A stretch of 64,000 nt of DNA from Allotamlana fucoidanivorans (GCF_006265225.1 NZ_VDCS01000007.1:62001-126000); one strand, 5' to 3'. Shown: positions 45,217 through 53,289, numbered from the stretch's first letter. The notes: generated from the sequence alone by a model not told the origin. Translations and numbers: made by a program.

Positions 45217-46299
45217 ATGAAACGTAAATTAAGGATTAACGGCCATTCTCATTTACTTCCTTATCCAGAGGAAATTCCCGAATTTATGCAAGAAAAAGGC
45301 ATTTTTTGGGTAGATAAAGATAGAAAGTTCATGCTTCAAAAAGACTGGAAACGCCCTGTTACAGATTCCAGTTTTTTCTTAAATGAAAAATTAGAATGGA
45401 TGGCTCGTAATAAAATTGATCATGCGGTTGTTCTCAATCTGTCACAACTTTACGGTAATGGGTTACGCGTTGAAGAAATGAAAAAAGCACTACGATTTCA
45501 AAATGATTTTAATGCCAGAATACAGCACGAACATCCTACTAAATTCACCTGTGGATTTGTAGTGCATCCTGGTTTTTTGAGAAGTGCCTGTTGGGAAATT
45601 GAACGCTGTGTGGAACAACTCGGGTTACAATTACTTTGTTTGCCCACACATTATATGGATTCTATCGGTACCTGGCGGTGTATATTTGATGAAGAAAACG
45701 AACCGCTTTTTGAACTGGCTAACACATACAACTTAGCCGTTGAAATTCACCCGTATGATGGTGAGAAATTTATTAAACTAGAAAACACATCCTGGCGATT
45801 TCACCTCATCTGGATGTTAGCCCAATGTGGTGATGCGTATCACTTTTTAACCTTAAATGGTTATCAAGAAAAATTTCCTAACATGCGCACCTGTTTTGCA
45901 CATGGTGGTCAATTATCACAAATTAATTTAGGAAGACGCATACAAGGATTTGACGGTAGACCTGATTTATTTGAAGGCAAACACCACCCTAGAAAAGCCG
46001 TAGGACACAAAAATATTTTCTTTGACACTTTAGTACATGATACCGGTGGCTTAGAACTGCTTATCAAAAACCAAGGCGCTAAACAGGTTATTATGGGCCT
46101 TGACGACCCGTATCCGTTAGGTGAGATGGAAAGCGAAAAACAATCATCCTATCCCGGTAAAATTTTAGATTTGGCCATAAAAAATAAAATCATCAACCAA
46201 ATAGAATATGAAGCCATCTGGGAAGATAATGTGATAACATGGCTGTGTGGCGACGATGAAAACGCAAAAGAAAAGTTGATAAACAGAATTTTGAACTAA
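45217..46299 (+). CDS. nbaD: 2-amino-3-carboxymuconate-6-semialdehyde decarboxylase (ACMSD family)
   Basis: Zinc amidohydrolase-fold decarboxylase of 360 aa that turns the dioxygenase product into 2-aminomuconate semialdehyde. Metal-site motifs are NGHSHLLP, AVEIHPYD, CFAHGG and GLDDPYPLGEME, in the ACMSD order. The N-terminus is about 20 residues longer than in the pseudomonad enzyme. The start is ATG 45217; the stop TAA overlaps the next ATG by one base. Confidence 0.92.
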   Translation: MKRKLRINGHSHLLPYPEEIPEFMQEKGIFWVDKDRKFMLQKDWKRPVTDSSFFLNEKLEWMARNKIDHAVVLNLSQLYGNGLRVEEMKKALRFQNDFNARIQHEHPTKFTCGFVVHPGFLRSACWEIERCVEQLGLQLLCLPTHYMDSIGTWRCIFDEENEPLFELANTYNLAVEIHPYDGEKFIKLENTSWRFHLIWMLAQCGDAYHFLTLNGYQEKFPNMRTCFAHGGQLSQINLGRRIQGFDGRPDLFEGKHHPRKAVGHKNIFFDTLVHDTGGLELLIKNQGAKQVIMGLDDPYPLGEMESEKQSSYPGKILDLAIKNKIINQIEYEAIWEDNVITWLCGDDENAKEKLINRILN

Positions 46300-46946
46300 T
46301 GCATTTTATACCTGAAGAATTAGATGATTACGTAGTAAATCACTCTGAAAATGAACCAGAGTTACTACAAGAACTCAATAGAGAAACCTATCAAAAAATA
46401 TTACAGCCCAGAATGCTCAGTGGGCATTATCAGGGACGGCTGTTAAGCATGATTTCTAAATTAGTAAACCCTAAAAACGTTCTAGAAATCGGCACCTACA
46501 CAGGGTATTCTGCCTTGTGTTTAGCTGAGGGTATGCAAAGATCGGGTGAATTACACACTATTGACGTGAATGAGGAGCTCTACGATTTTCAAAGAAAATA
46601 CTTTGACAAATCTAATTTTGGCAACCAAATTTTTCAGCATTTAGGAGACGCACTAGACATCATTCCTACACTAAATAAAACCTTTGATTTGGTCTTTATT
46701 GATGCCGACAAAGAAAACTACAGTTATTATTTTAACGTGATTATTGATAAATTAAATATGGGAGGACTCATATTATCTGACAACGTGCTTTGGAGCGGTA
46801 AGGTTTTAGATAAAACCTTTAAAAAAGAAGACACGTCTACACCAGCCCTTATTGCTTATAATAAACTTTTAAAAGAAGACCCTCGTGTTGAAACTGTTGT
46901 TTTACCAATTAGAGACGGATTAACCTTGAGCAGAAAAATAAAATAA
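46299..46946 (+). CDS. O-methyltransferase, class I (CCoAOMT-like)
   Basis: SAM-dependent methyltransferase of 215 aa with motif I VLEIGTYTGYSALCLAEGM, a metal-binding Asp in LVFIDADKENYSYY and ILSDNVLWSG. The family is metal-dependent and methylates catechol-like hydroxyls. The one-base overlap with the ACMSD gene argues for co-translation. 3-Hydroxyanthranilate or 3-hydroxykynurenine are conceivable substrates, but this conserved gene could also be unrelated to the pathway; tatA follows in many flavobacteria, as here (minus strand). Confidence 0.88.
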   Translation: MHFIPEELDDYVVNHSENEPELLQELNRETYQKILQPRMLSGHYQGRLLSMISKLVNPKNVLEIGTYTGYSALCLAEGMQRSGELHTIDVNEELYDFQRKYFDKSNFGNQIFQHLGDALDIIPTLNKTFDLVFIDADKENYSYYFNVIIDKLNMGGLILSDNVLWSGKVLDKTFKKEDTSTPALIAYNKLLKEDPRVETVVLPIRDGLTLSRKIK

Positions 46947-47003
46947 CCGTATAGCTTTTAACAGAGTGGGTATAATTATGTAAACCAATAAATTACCAAG
47001 CTT

Positions 47004-47059
47004 GTGTATCATTTTACCAAAACATTTTAGAATTACCCAGTTTGTTTAAAATGATACAC
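47004..47059. repeat. Inverted repeat with 13-bp arms
   Basis: GTGTATCATTTTA (47004-47016) and TAAAATGATACAC (47047-47059) are exact reverse complements, 30 nt apart. This could be a fold-back RNA, a terminator-like structure without T-tract, or the ends of a small miniature element. Confidence 0.55.
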
Positions 47060-47100
47060 TAACCTGCTTCTCCTTTGGCGATGCCTAGTTAATGGTTTAA

Positions 47101-47346
47101 ATTGATGACTTTAATGAGAGTACAACTAATGAATTGGAGCGCATTAAAACATGCCTAAGAATGCATGTGCCCAATGTTAAATTATGGATAAACAAAGTGA
47201 CTTAACATAATATTCCTATAAACTATAAGGAATATTCTTAGGAAAAGGTAGCTAATTTTTTTGATCCCGATGGAAATTTACGCGCTTTTAAAGACAGTTT
47301 AACTTTTGAAAATCAAATAGAAACTTATGCCAAAGCGCCTCATTGA
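47101..47346 (+). pseudogene. Remnant of a VOC (glyoxalase-type) gene with two in-frame stops
   Basis: A single frame encodes FNESTTNELERIKTCLRMHV, then PNVKLWINKVT, a TAA (47203-47205), HNIPINYKEYS, a TAG (47239-47241), EKVANFFDPDGNLRAFKD and further residues to a TGA at 47344-47346. HVPNVKLW and FFDPDGNL are C-terminal half motifs of VOC/lactoylglutathione-lyase-like proteins. The N-terminal half is missing and an in-frame TAA precedes the segment at 47098. Two stops in the same frame and no frameshift indicate nonsense decay. Confidence 0.75.
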
Positions 47347-47416
47347 ACTTCCTATGTAAACATGTTTTAATTCAGATTAATAAAGGAAAAAGGCTTCAAG
47401 GAAATGTCCTAAAAAC

Positions 47417-47704
47417 CTAAAACTTACGTCTTACAGAACCCGTAAAGTCTTCTAAATCATCTTTAACTTTATCTAACTCCTTTTTTACATCAGAAGTCAC
47501 ACTAGTATCTATGCCATGATTTTCGGCCGTTTTGGTAATTTCATGCTTAATTTCATTAGACGCGTCTTTTAATGTTCTCATACCTTTACCAAGGCCTCTT
47601 GCTATTTCTGGTAATTTATCGGCACCAAAAACCATAACAGCAATAAACATAATGAATGCTATTTCTGCTCCGCTAATAAATAGAAATGTTGCTAATTGTA
47701 TCAC
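47417..47704 (-). CDS. tatA: Sec-independent translocase TatA/TatE
   Basis: Pore-forming subunit of the Tat system, 95 aa: one N-terminal membrane helix (LFISGAEIAFIMFIAVMVFGAD), the amphipathic helix KLPEIARGLGKGMRTLKDASNEI with the conserved FG and P-E residues, and a charged tail. It begins at GTG 47704, as the next Met lies inside the membrane helix. Its partner tatC is 31 kb away in the kdsD operon. A terminator upstream (47740-47767) isolates it from the M1 peptidase gene. Confidence 0.93.
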   Translation of the reverse strand: MIQLATFLFISGAEIAFIMFIAVMVFGADKLPEIARGLGKGMRTLKDASNEIKHEITKTAENHGIDTSVTSDVKKELDKVKDDLEDFTGSVRRKF

Positions 47705-47739
47705 AGCACAAATATAGTGAGTTCATTTCTTAGAATAAA

Positions 47740-47767
47740 AAAAGCCGATTTAAAAAAATCGGCTTTT
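47740..47767. terminator. Terminator between M1 peptidase and tatA
   Basis: Perfect 12-bp stem AAAAGCCGATTT / AAATCGGCTTTT with an AAAA loop; ends the leftward M1 peptidase transcript. Confidence 0.88.
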
Positions 47768-47784
47768 CTGAAAATAATATGATT

Positions 47785-50085
47785 TTAACTTTTAAGTGTT
47801 GATTTGAATTGTTCAAAATCACTAGGTTGTTCTTGCTTAGGCCATGAATTATTTGACGTATCAATATCGGCCGTTTCCTCATTAGGATCTATTATAATTG
47901 AAACAATTTCTTTCTCAGAAGCTACAGCCTTAGTGACTTCACTATCATTAAATCGCCATATCTGTGCTGGATAGGTTTCTGTTTTTGATGTACCATCTGC
48001 ATAGGTATACTTTACAATGATAGGCATGACTAAACCTCCTGGCTTCTCAAAAGTAATGTTATAAAAATACTTTGGTGTTTTCAAATTTTTTCTTTCCTCT
48101 GGAGAGAAATTATCCATAACATACTGTTTTAATGGAATGGAATTTTCCAAAAGAGTGCCATCACGTAAAGACTCTTCATAATCTTCACTGCCCTCCTCTA
48201 CTAAATAAACCAATGGTTTTAAATTCTTTAACGGAAAACCTTGTTTTTCAGCCACGTTTCTTACAAACTTATTGGGTGAGGAGGATACAAAATATCTTTT
48301 CACATCTTTAATACCTATATCAACCCAGTCTGTAGTATAAAACCAACCTCTCCAAAACCAATCTAAATCAAAAGCAGAAGCATCTTCCATCGTTCTAAAG
48401 AAATCTTCTGGTGTGGGGTGTTTAAACTTCCACCGGTTGGCATACTCCTTAAAAGCATAGTCAAAGAGTTCTTTTCCCATAACTGTTTCTCTAAGAATAT
48501 TTAATGCGGTAGCTGGTTTTCCGTAAGCATTATTTCCAAATTGATAGGTATTTAACCCTTTGGTCATGATAGGTGCAATATAATCTTGATTGCCACTCAT
48601 GTAAGGCACTATTAACTTGGCTGGTCCACGATCTGAAGGAAAGTGCTTATCTTGAGGGGATAGCGCCTCTGGATATTTTTGTCCAAAATCTTGCTCGGCA
48701 ATATATTGTAAAAAGGTATTTAAGCCTTCATCCATCCAAGTCCATTGACGCTCATCACTATTTACAATCATAGGAAAGAAATTGTGACCAACTTCATGAA
48801 TAATCACCCCCATCATACCATATTTTACACGATCACTATACGTGCCATCTTCTTTAGGGCGACCATAGTTCCAGCAAATCATTGGGTATTCCATTCCCTG
48901 TTGCTTAGCATGTACTGAAATAGCTTTGTGATACGGGTAATCAAAAGTCATTCTTGAGTAAGACTCTAAAGTACTCGCTACAGCTTTTGTTGACCATGCT
49001 TCCCATAATGGGTTGCCTTCCTTAGGATATAATGAAACCGCCATAACATCTTTTTCAGAAATTTTCACAGCCATCATATCTAAAATGAATTTTCTTGAGG
49101 TTGCAAAGCCAAAATCACGTACGTTCACAGCTTTCAATTTCCAAGTTTTCGTCTCTTGAGAAAAGAGGCCTTCTTTAGCTATAACTTCGTCTTGACTTAC
49201 AATAATAACTGGTTTATCATAAGACGTTTTCGCCTCCTCATAGCGTTGCATCATCTCTTTAGAGTAAACCTCTTTTCTATTTGTTAATTGGCCCGTACCC
49301 TCTAAGATATGATCTGCAGGAACCGTAATATTCACCTCATAATCACCAAACGGTAAGGCAAACTCATCTCTACCCCAAAACTGAGAATTTTGCCAGCCCT
49401 CAACATCACTATATACTGCCATTCTTGGGTAAAACTGAGCAATAACATAGGCTCTATTACCATCTTTTGGAAAATACTCGTATCCAGACCGACCACCTTC
49501 AACGACATGATCATTAACATTGTACCACCACTTAATTGAAAAGGAAAACTTCTCACCATGCTTTAATGGTTTAGGTAATTCTACCCGCATCATCGTTCTA
49601 TGAATAGTATACGGTAATGGTTTTTTATTGGTATCTGTAACTTCCTCAATAGTGAACCCGCGCTCTAATGGCTTATTCATATAATTCTGAACAAAGCTTG
49701 AAGGTTCAGCATATGGTGGAATCGATTCAGATTCAATCAACGGAGATTTAGAATCTTTTGCTCTTTGATTTTGATCAAGTTGCACCCAAAGGTAGGTTAA
49801 TTGATCTGGAGAATTATTGGTATAGGTAATGGTTTCAAAACCCGAAATTTTTGCCTTTTCATCATCCAAGACAATATCCATTTTATAATCGGCCTGCTGC
49901 TGGTAATAAGCTACCCCGGGGGCTCCCGAAGCAGCACGATACATATTTGGTGTAGAAAATTCATCATACAGCTGCCTAAATTTATTCGTATTTGTATGAC
50001 CTGTTTTTACTTGTTCTTTCTCTTGTGCATGCACTGAAAAAGCAGCAATAATCAGTACTAAACAAACGCAAGCAATGTTTCTCAT
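47785..50085 (-). CDS. M1-family metallopeptidase
   Basis: Exported aminopeptidase-like protein, 766 aa, with a signal peptide (MRNIACVCLVLIIAAFSVHA). The zinc site is HEVGH (430-434) and Glu453 (WMDEG), the M1 spacing of 18 residues. The exopeptidase motif reads QGMEYPM in place of GAMEN. The C-terminal part is a beta-rich extension. It is probably periplasmic and may digest peptides taken up across the outer membrane. Last gene of a minus-strand set with the DUF6702-like gene and the two regulatory-domain proteins. Confidence 0.92.
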   Translation of the reverse strand: MRNIACVCLVLIIAAFSVHAQEKEQVKTGHTNTNKFRQLYDEFSTPNMYRAASGAPGVAYYQQQADYKMDIVLDDEKAKISGFETITYTNNSPDQLTYLWVQLDQNQRAKDSKSPLIESESIPPYAEPSSFVQNYMNKPLERGFTIEEVTDTNKKPLPYTIHRTMMRVELPKPLKHGEKFSFSIKWWYNVNDHVVEGGRSGYEYFPKDGNRAYVIAQFYPRMAVYSDVEGWQNSQFWGRDEFALPFGDYEVNITVPADHILEGTGQLTNRKEVYSKEMMQRYEEAKTSYDKPVIIVSQDEVIAKEGLFSQETKTWKLKAVNVRDFGFATSRKFILDMMAVKISEKDVMAVSLYPKEGNPLWEAWSTKAVASTLESYSRMTFDYPYHKAISVHAKQQGMEYPMICWNYGRPKEDGTYSDRVKYGMMGVIIHEVGHNFFPMIVNSDERQWTWMDEGLNTFLQYIAEQDFGQKYPEALSPQDKHFPSDRGPAKLIVPYMSGNQDYIAPIMTKGLNTYQFGNNAYGKPATALNILRETVMGKELFDYAFKEYANRWKFKHPTPEDFFRTMEDASAFDLDWFWRGWFYTTDWVDIGIKDVKRYFVSSSPNKFVRNVAEKQGFPLKNLKPLVYLVEEGSEDYEESLRDGTLLENSIPLKQYVMDNFSPEERKNLKTPKYFYNITFEKPGGLVMPIIVKYTYADGTSKTETYPAQIWRFNDSEVTKAVASEKEIVSIIIDPNEETADIDTSNNSWPKQEQPSDFEQFKSTLKS

Positions 50086-50190
50086 TCCTATTTTATAATT
50101 AAAAATTGTAGTTTATTTCAACCAATAACAACAAAAATTGTTATTCAAATAGGAGCGAAATTATAAAATTATACAGCAAACATAGCTGTT

Positions 50191-50700
50191 TTAATCAAAT
50201 TTTAACACTACCGAATCATTTTGAGAGAGAAGAATGAAGCTCTTTTGTTTATTATTAATGTTGGTTTTAATAATATTCTGCTGGTCTTCAAAAAGATCAA
50301 ATAACACCTTATTGCTTATTTCAAAAGACTTTATTTCTGTTATGCCTTCAATTTCCATATAACATTTTATAACATCGGTATCATAGGCTTTTCCAAGAAA
50401 CTTCACAATATATGGTGTTCCATTTATCTTAATGCTGAGTTTATCCTTCAAGTACCTCCCAATATAACCATCAATACGTTCAGACTCATCGTTGTTATCA
50501 AGTAGTATGATTTTATCATCAAAACGTTCTCTTAAAAGACTCTCAAAATCATCAATAAAAATTCTGGAAATAATTTGCAATGACTGTTTTTCTTTCACAT
50601 ACTCAATTTGTGTCACACTTACATAGTATTTATGTACTCCTGTAAAAGCAAAGATGGGGAACAAAAACACACAAAAAAGAAATTTAGAAATGCTGATCAT
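50191..50700 (-). CDS. DUF6702-like exported protein
   Basis: Protein of 169 aa with a signal-peptide-like start (MISISKFLFCVFLFPIFAFT), then VHKYYVSVTQIEYVKEKQSL, which resembles the DUF6702 family of Bacteroidota; a beta-rich domain follows. Function unknown. In flavobacteria this protein is often next to an M1 peptidase and carboxypeptidase-regulatory-like genes, as here. A -7 box (TACTTTTG) lies only 4 nt before its ATG, which suggests a leaderless message. Confidence 0.75.
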   Translation of the reverse strand: MISISKFLFCVFLFPIFAFTGVHKYYVSVTQIEYVKEKQSLQIISRIFIDDFESLLRERFDDKIILLDNNDESERIDGYIGRYLKDKLSIKINGTPYIVKFLGKAYDTDVIKCYMEIEGITEIKSFEISNKVLFDLFEDQQNIIKTNINNKQKSFILLSQNDSVVLKFD

Positions 50701-50704
50701 ATTG

Positions 50705-50712
50705 CAAAAGTA
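50705..50712 (-). promoter_or_regulatory. -7 promoter box of the DUF6702-like gene
   Basis: On the minus strand TACTTTTG is followed by CAAT and then the ATG at 50700. The spacing is shorter than at other boxes of the window (12-25 nt). Confidence 0.45.
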
Positions 50713-50779
50713 GTTAATTTATAGATTTTTATGACGTTCTAAAAGCAACCCTTGTCTTCAAATATATTTTGAAAATCAA

Positions 50780-51550
50780 TTAATCCTGTAAGGCTGTTCT
50801 ATTTTTTTGATACTGTATATACTTCATTTTCAAAAACGTAAAAATGATTAAATCTGATTTATTCTGACAGCTGTCCATAAAATTCTCATCATCCATACAG
50901 AAATAGAAAAAATCCATTCTTAAATCCGGTTCTAACGGATACGACGTAAAAAATTCATCAGACCATCTTGCTTTTACGCGTTGCATTAAAGTCTCCTTTC
51001 TCTCCATTTTCACTTGGTTTTTCAATCTCTTAGTTCTTCCTGTAATAGCATTGATAATAGGATTTAATGGCACAATACCACCTCCTGTTGTGGCTTCGTG
51101 TAAGCGTCTTTCCCCTATGGTTGCTATTTTTCCTTGATATCCAGGAATACCTACATCATAAAAATTGATTGGAGCTTTACCTTCAGTTGTCTTTATATCT
51201 TGTGTTAAATTACCAGATAGCACCTTACCTACAACAACTTCATCTAACGCATTTACTTGTTCCTCTAAATGTACTTTTACGGTTTTACTTAAAATCATTT
51301 TTGGAGTCATAACTAATTCTTTGTCTTTATGTTGAACCGAAGAAAATTGTATGGTATCATTAACTTTTACTGAAATCTCAAACACCCCTATTGTATTTGT
51401 AATGGTAAATACTTGAGCCGTTTTATTAATAACGTGAATGTTTTCAACATTTGATGTACTCTCAACTTTTCCTGAAAGTATCACGCTTTGACTGTGAGTA
51501 GAAAACCAAAACAAACAACCAAAAATAAAAATAGAAAGTAAACGCTTCAA
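50780..51550 (-). CDS. Carboxypeptidase-like regulatory domain protein (paralogue 1)
   Basis: Exported protein of 256 aa: a signal peptide (MKRLLSIFIFGCLFWFSTHSQ), a CarboxypepD_reg-like beta domain (about 25-100; LSGKVESTSNVENIHVINK, then VFEISVKVNDTIQFSS), the NALDEVVVG linker, and an alpha-rich C-terminal half. It resembles the gene just upstream (52440-51640), most clearly at the LDEVVV and SGNLTQDI region. The start is TTG 51550, the only place giving the signal peptide. Function unknown; perhaps outer-membrane related. Confidence 0.82.
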   Translation of the reverse strand: MKRLLSIFIFGCLFWFSTHSQSVILSGKVESTSNVENIHVINKTAQVFTITNTIGVFEISVKVNDTIQFSSVQHKDKELVMTPKMILSKTVKVHLEEQVNALDEVVVGKVLSGNLTQDIKTTEGKAPINFYDVGIPGYQGKIATIGERRLHEATTGGGIVPLNPIINAITGRTKRLKNQVKMERKETLMQRVKARWSDEFFTSYPLEPDLRMDFFYFCMDDENFMDSCQNKSDLIIFTFLKMKYIQYQKNRTALQD

Positions 51551-51639
51551 AAACAGTAGTTGATTAATTGTTTAAAGTAAGTCCTTCAAATCTTAATCTT
51601 TTTGTAAACCGTTTGTAAAGTTATGTTAAAATAAAAGAG

Positions 51640-52440
51640 TTATTTTTTTGTAGATAAAAACACCTTACTCTTTTGATGTAGCAACTCAAGAAACTCCATT
51701 TCGTTACCATAGTTAAGCAACGAAAAATCAAAATCATCTCGTTGCACATACTGTATAAATTCTTGAACCCGATGTTCTGGTATATCAAAGTTGTCAACCA
51801 AAAACTCTGAACCAAAGTAATATTTCACAGACTCAATAGGTACTTCTGGAATTTTCACTTTGTCTTTATCTTTAGCGCCAGACCTGAATAAAGGCAATAG
51901 TAACTGATCAACCACATTGACAATATTCAGACCATTTATCATATGCTGCTGCTGTGAAGCCATTGTTATATTATTCACCTCTGTTTTGTTATCCTTCTCA
52001 AAATTATAATCGCTGCTATGCTTCACACCAAAATACAGAGCATCTAATTTAGGATTAAAAGCTTCGGCTCCTTCAATATCTGTGCCTAAATCACCTGTTA
52101 ATTTCTGATCCAAAACGATGACCTCGTCCAATTTATTAATTTCTTCAATCATAAATAATTTCATACTTCCTGATGCTATGATAGCTTCATTGACTCTAAA
52201 TTCAATGCTTTGATATTGAAGCGCACTCACTTGAATTAAATCGTTTAAAGCCACGGCAATAGTAAACTGACCATTTTCATCAGAAATAGTTCCTTTATTT
52301 GAAGAGGTGTTGAAAATGGTAATACCCGAAATATCATTACCTTCAACAATAATTTTTCCTGCAACATCAATTCTATTAATAGTTTGCGAATAACCCAAAC
52401 TAGTTGTTAAAAAAGCTAAAACAACAATAATATGCTTCAT
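51640..52440 (-). CDS. Carboxypeptidase-like regulatory domain protein (paralogue 2)
   Basis: Exported protein of 266 aa with a signal peptide (MKHIIVVLAFLTTSLGYSQ), a CarboxypepD_reg-like domain (VAGKIIVEGNDISGITIFNTSS, GTISDENGQFTIAV), and NKLDEVIVLDQKLTGDLGTDI at the same position as in its neighbour. The C-terminal part is not similar to known domains I recognise. It is the first gene of the minus-strand set (two paralogues, DUF6702-like, M1 peptidase); gaps of 89, 79 and 105 bp leave room for internal promoters. Confidence 0.82.
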   Translation of the reverse strand: MKHIIVVLAFLTTSLGYSQTINRIDVAGKIIVEGNDISGITIFNTSSNKGTISDENGQFTIAVALNDLIQVSALQYQSIEFRVNEAIIASGSMKLFMIEEINKLDEVIVLDQKLTGDLGTDIEGAEAFNPKLDALYFGVKHSSDYNFEKDNKTEVNNITMASQQQHMINGLNIVNVVDQLLLPLFRSGAKDKDKVKIPEVPIESVKYYFGSEFLVDNFDIPEHRVQEFIQYVQRDDFDFSLLNYGNEMEFLELLHQKSKVFLSTKK

Positions 52441-52522
52441 TTATTTTTTATTTTCAAATTACCACATAATTTTCTATTCCTAAAGTAAAATGTACTAAAA
52501 TTTTTCTAAACAGAAATTTAAC

Positions 52523-52530
52523 TAGTTTTG
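52523..52530 (+). promoter_or_regulatory. -7 promoter box for pepE
   Basis: TAGTTTTG, 18 nt before the ATG at 52549; it overlaps the TTG of the longer frame. Confidence 0.5.
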
Positions 52531-52548
52531 CTGAAATGTCTTATTGAA

Positions 52549-53256
52549 ATGAAAAACATAATAATAGCAAGCACCTCAACCGTTCACGGCAGCGGTTACC
52601 TTGATTATATTGTAAACGACTTAGAACGCTTTTTTGAGAAGGCTCAAACTATTCTTTTTATTCCTTTTGCCCGACCAAGCGGTATAAGTCATGACGCCTA
52701 CACAGAAATAGCCCGTAAGGGATTTCAAAAAATTAATAAACGTGTTATTGGCCTTCATGAATATGAAAATAAAGCAGAAGCTATTAAAACAGCAGATGCT
52801 ATTTTTACGGGGGGCGGAAATACCTTTGTATTAACCTATCAGTTGTATAAAAATAATTTAATTTCCCTATTACAAGAAGCGGTTTATGGTGGCATCCCTT
52901 ATTTAGGCACCAGCGCTGGGAGTAACATTTGTGGATTAACTATAAAAACCACTAATGATATGCCTATTGTATACCCCCCAAGCTTTAATGCATTGGCCCT
53001 TGTACCATTCAATATCAACCCACATTATTTAGATCCAGACACCTCAAGTACACATATGGGAGAAACCAGAGGGACCAGAATAAGAGAATTTCATCACTAT
53101 AACACCCCTCCTGTTGTGGGATTAAGGGAAGGCAGCTGGATACACGTTAAAGGGCAGTCTATTATTTTAAAAGGTGATTTAAGTGCTAGAATATTTGAAT
53201 ATAATAAAGCACCCTATGAAGTCTTTCCAGGTACAGAGTTAAACCATTTAAAATAA
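52549..53256 (+). CDS. pepE: Dipeptidase E (peptidase S51)
   Basis: Cytoplasmic Asp-dipeptidase with a Ser-His-Glu/Asp triad in a class I glutamine-amidotransferase-like fold. The 235 aa protein has FIPFARP, FTGGGNTFVL, the catalytic Ser122 in GTSAGSNI, and the NPHYLDPD stretch with the catalytic His. The start was set to ATG 52549 because the TTG 52528 lies in the -7 box. A terminator and a tRNA gene on the other strand follow. Confidence 0.93.
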   Translation: MKNIIIASTSTVHGSGYLDYIVNDLERFFEKAQTILFIPFARPSGISHDAYTEIARKGFQKINKRVIGLHEYENKAEAIKTADAIFTGGGNTFVLTYQLYKNNLISLLQEAVYGGIPYLGTSAGSNICGLTIKTTNDMPIVYPPSFNALALVPFNINPHYLDPDTSSTHMGETRGTRIREFHHYNTPPVVGLREGSWIHVKGQSIILKGDLSARIFEYNKAPYEVFPGTELNHLK

Positions 53257-53288
53257 AAAAGCTTCACCGTTATTGATGAAGCTTTTTT
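53255..53288. terminator. Terminator between pepE and tRNA-Gly
   Basis: AAAAAAGCTTCA / TGAAGCTTTTTT stem with a 10-nt loop and flanking A/T tracts; it begins at the pepE stop and abuts the tRNA 3' end. Confidence 0.8.
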
Positions 53289-53289
53289 G

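Larger units (their letters stand above)
46947..47416. other. 470-bp region without an intact gene
   Basis: Holds a 56-bp inverted-repeat element (47004-47059), a VOC-family gene remnant (47101-47346) and a second inverted repeat (47209-47236, AATATTCCT / AGGAATATT). No other coding signal is seen. Confidence 0.7.

Noticed and set aside
47101-47346. Recoding (stop read-through) in the VOC remnant
   Set aside because: Two different stops (TAA and TAG), missing N-terminal half and no recoding elements: decay is simpler.
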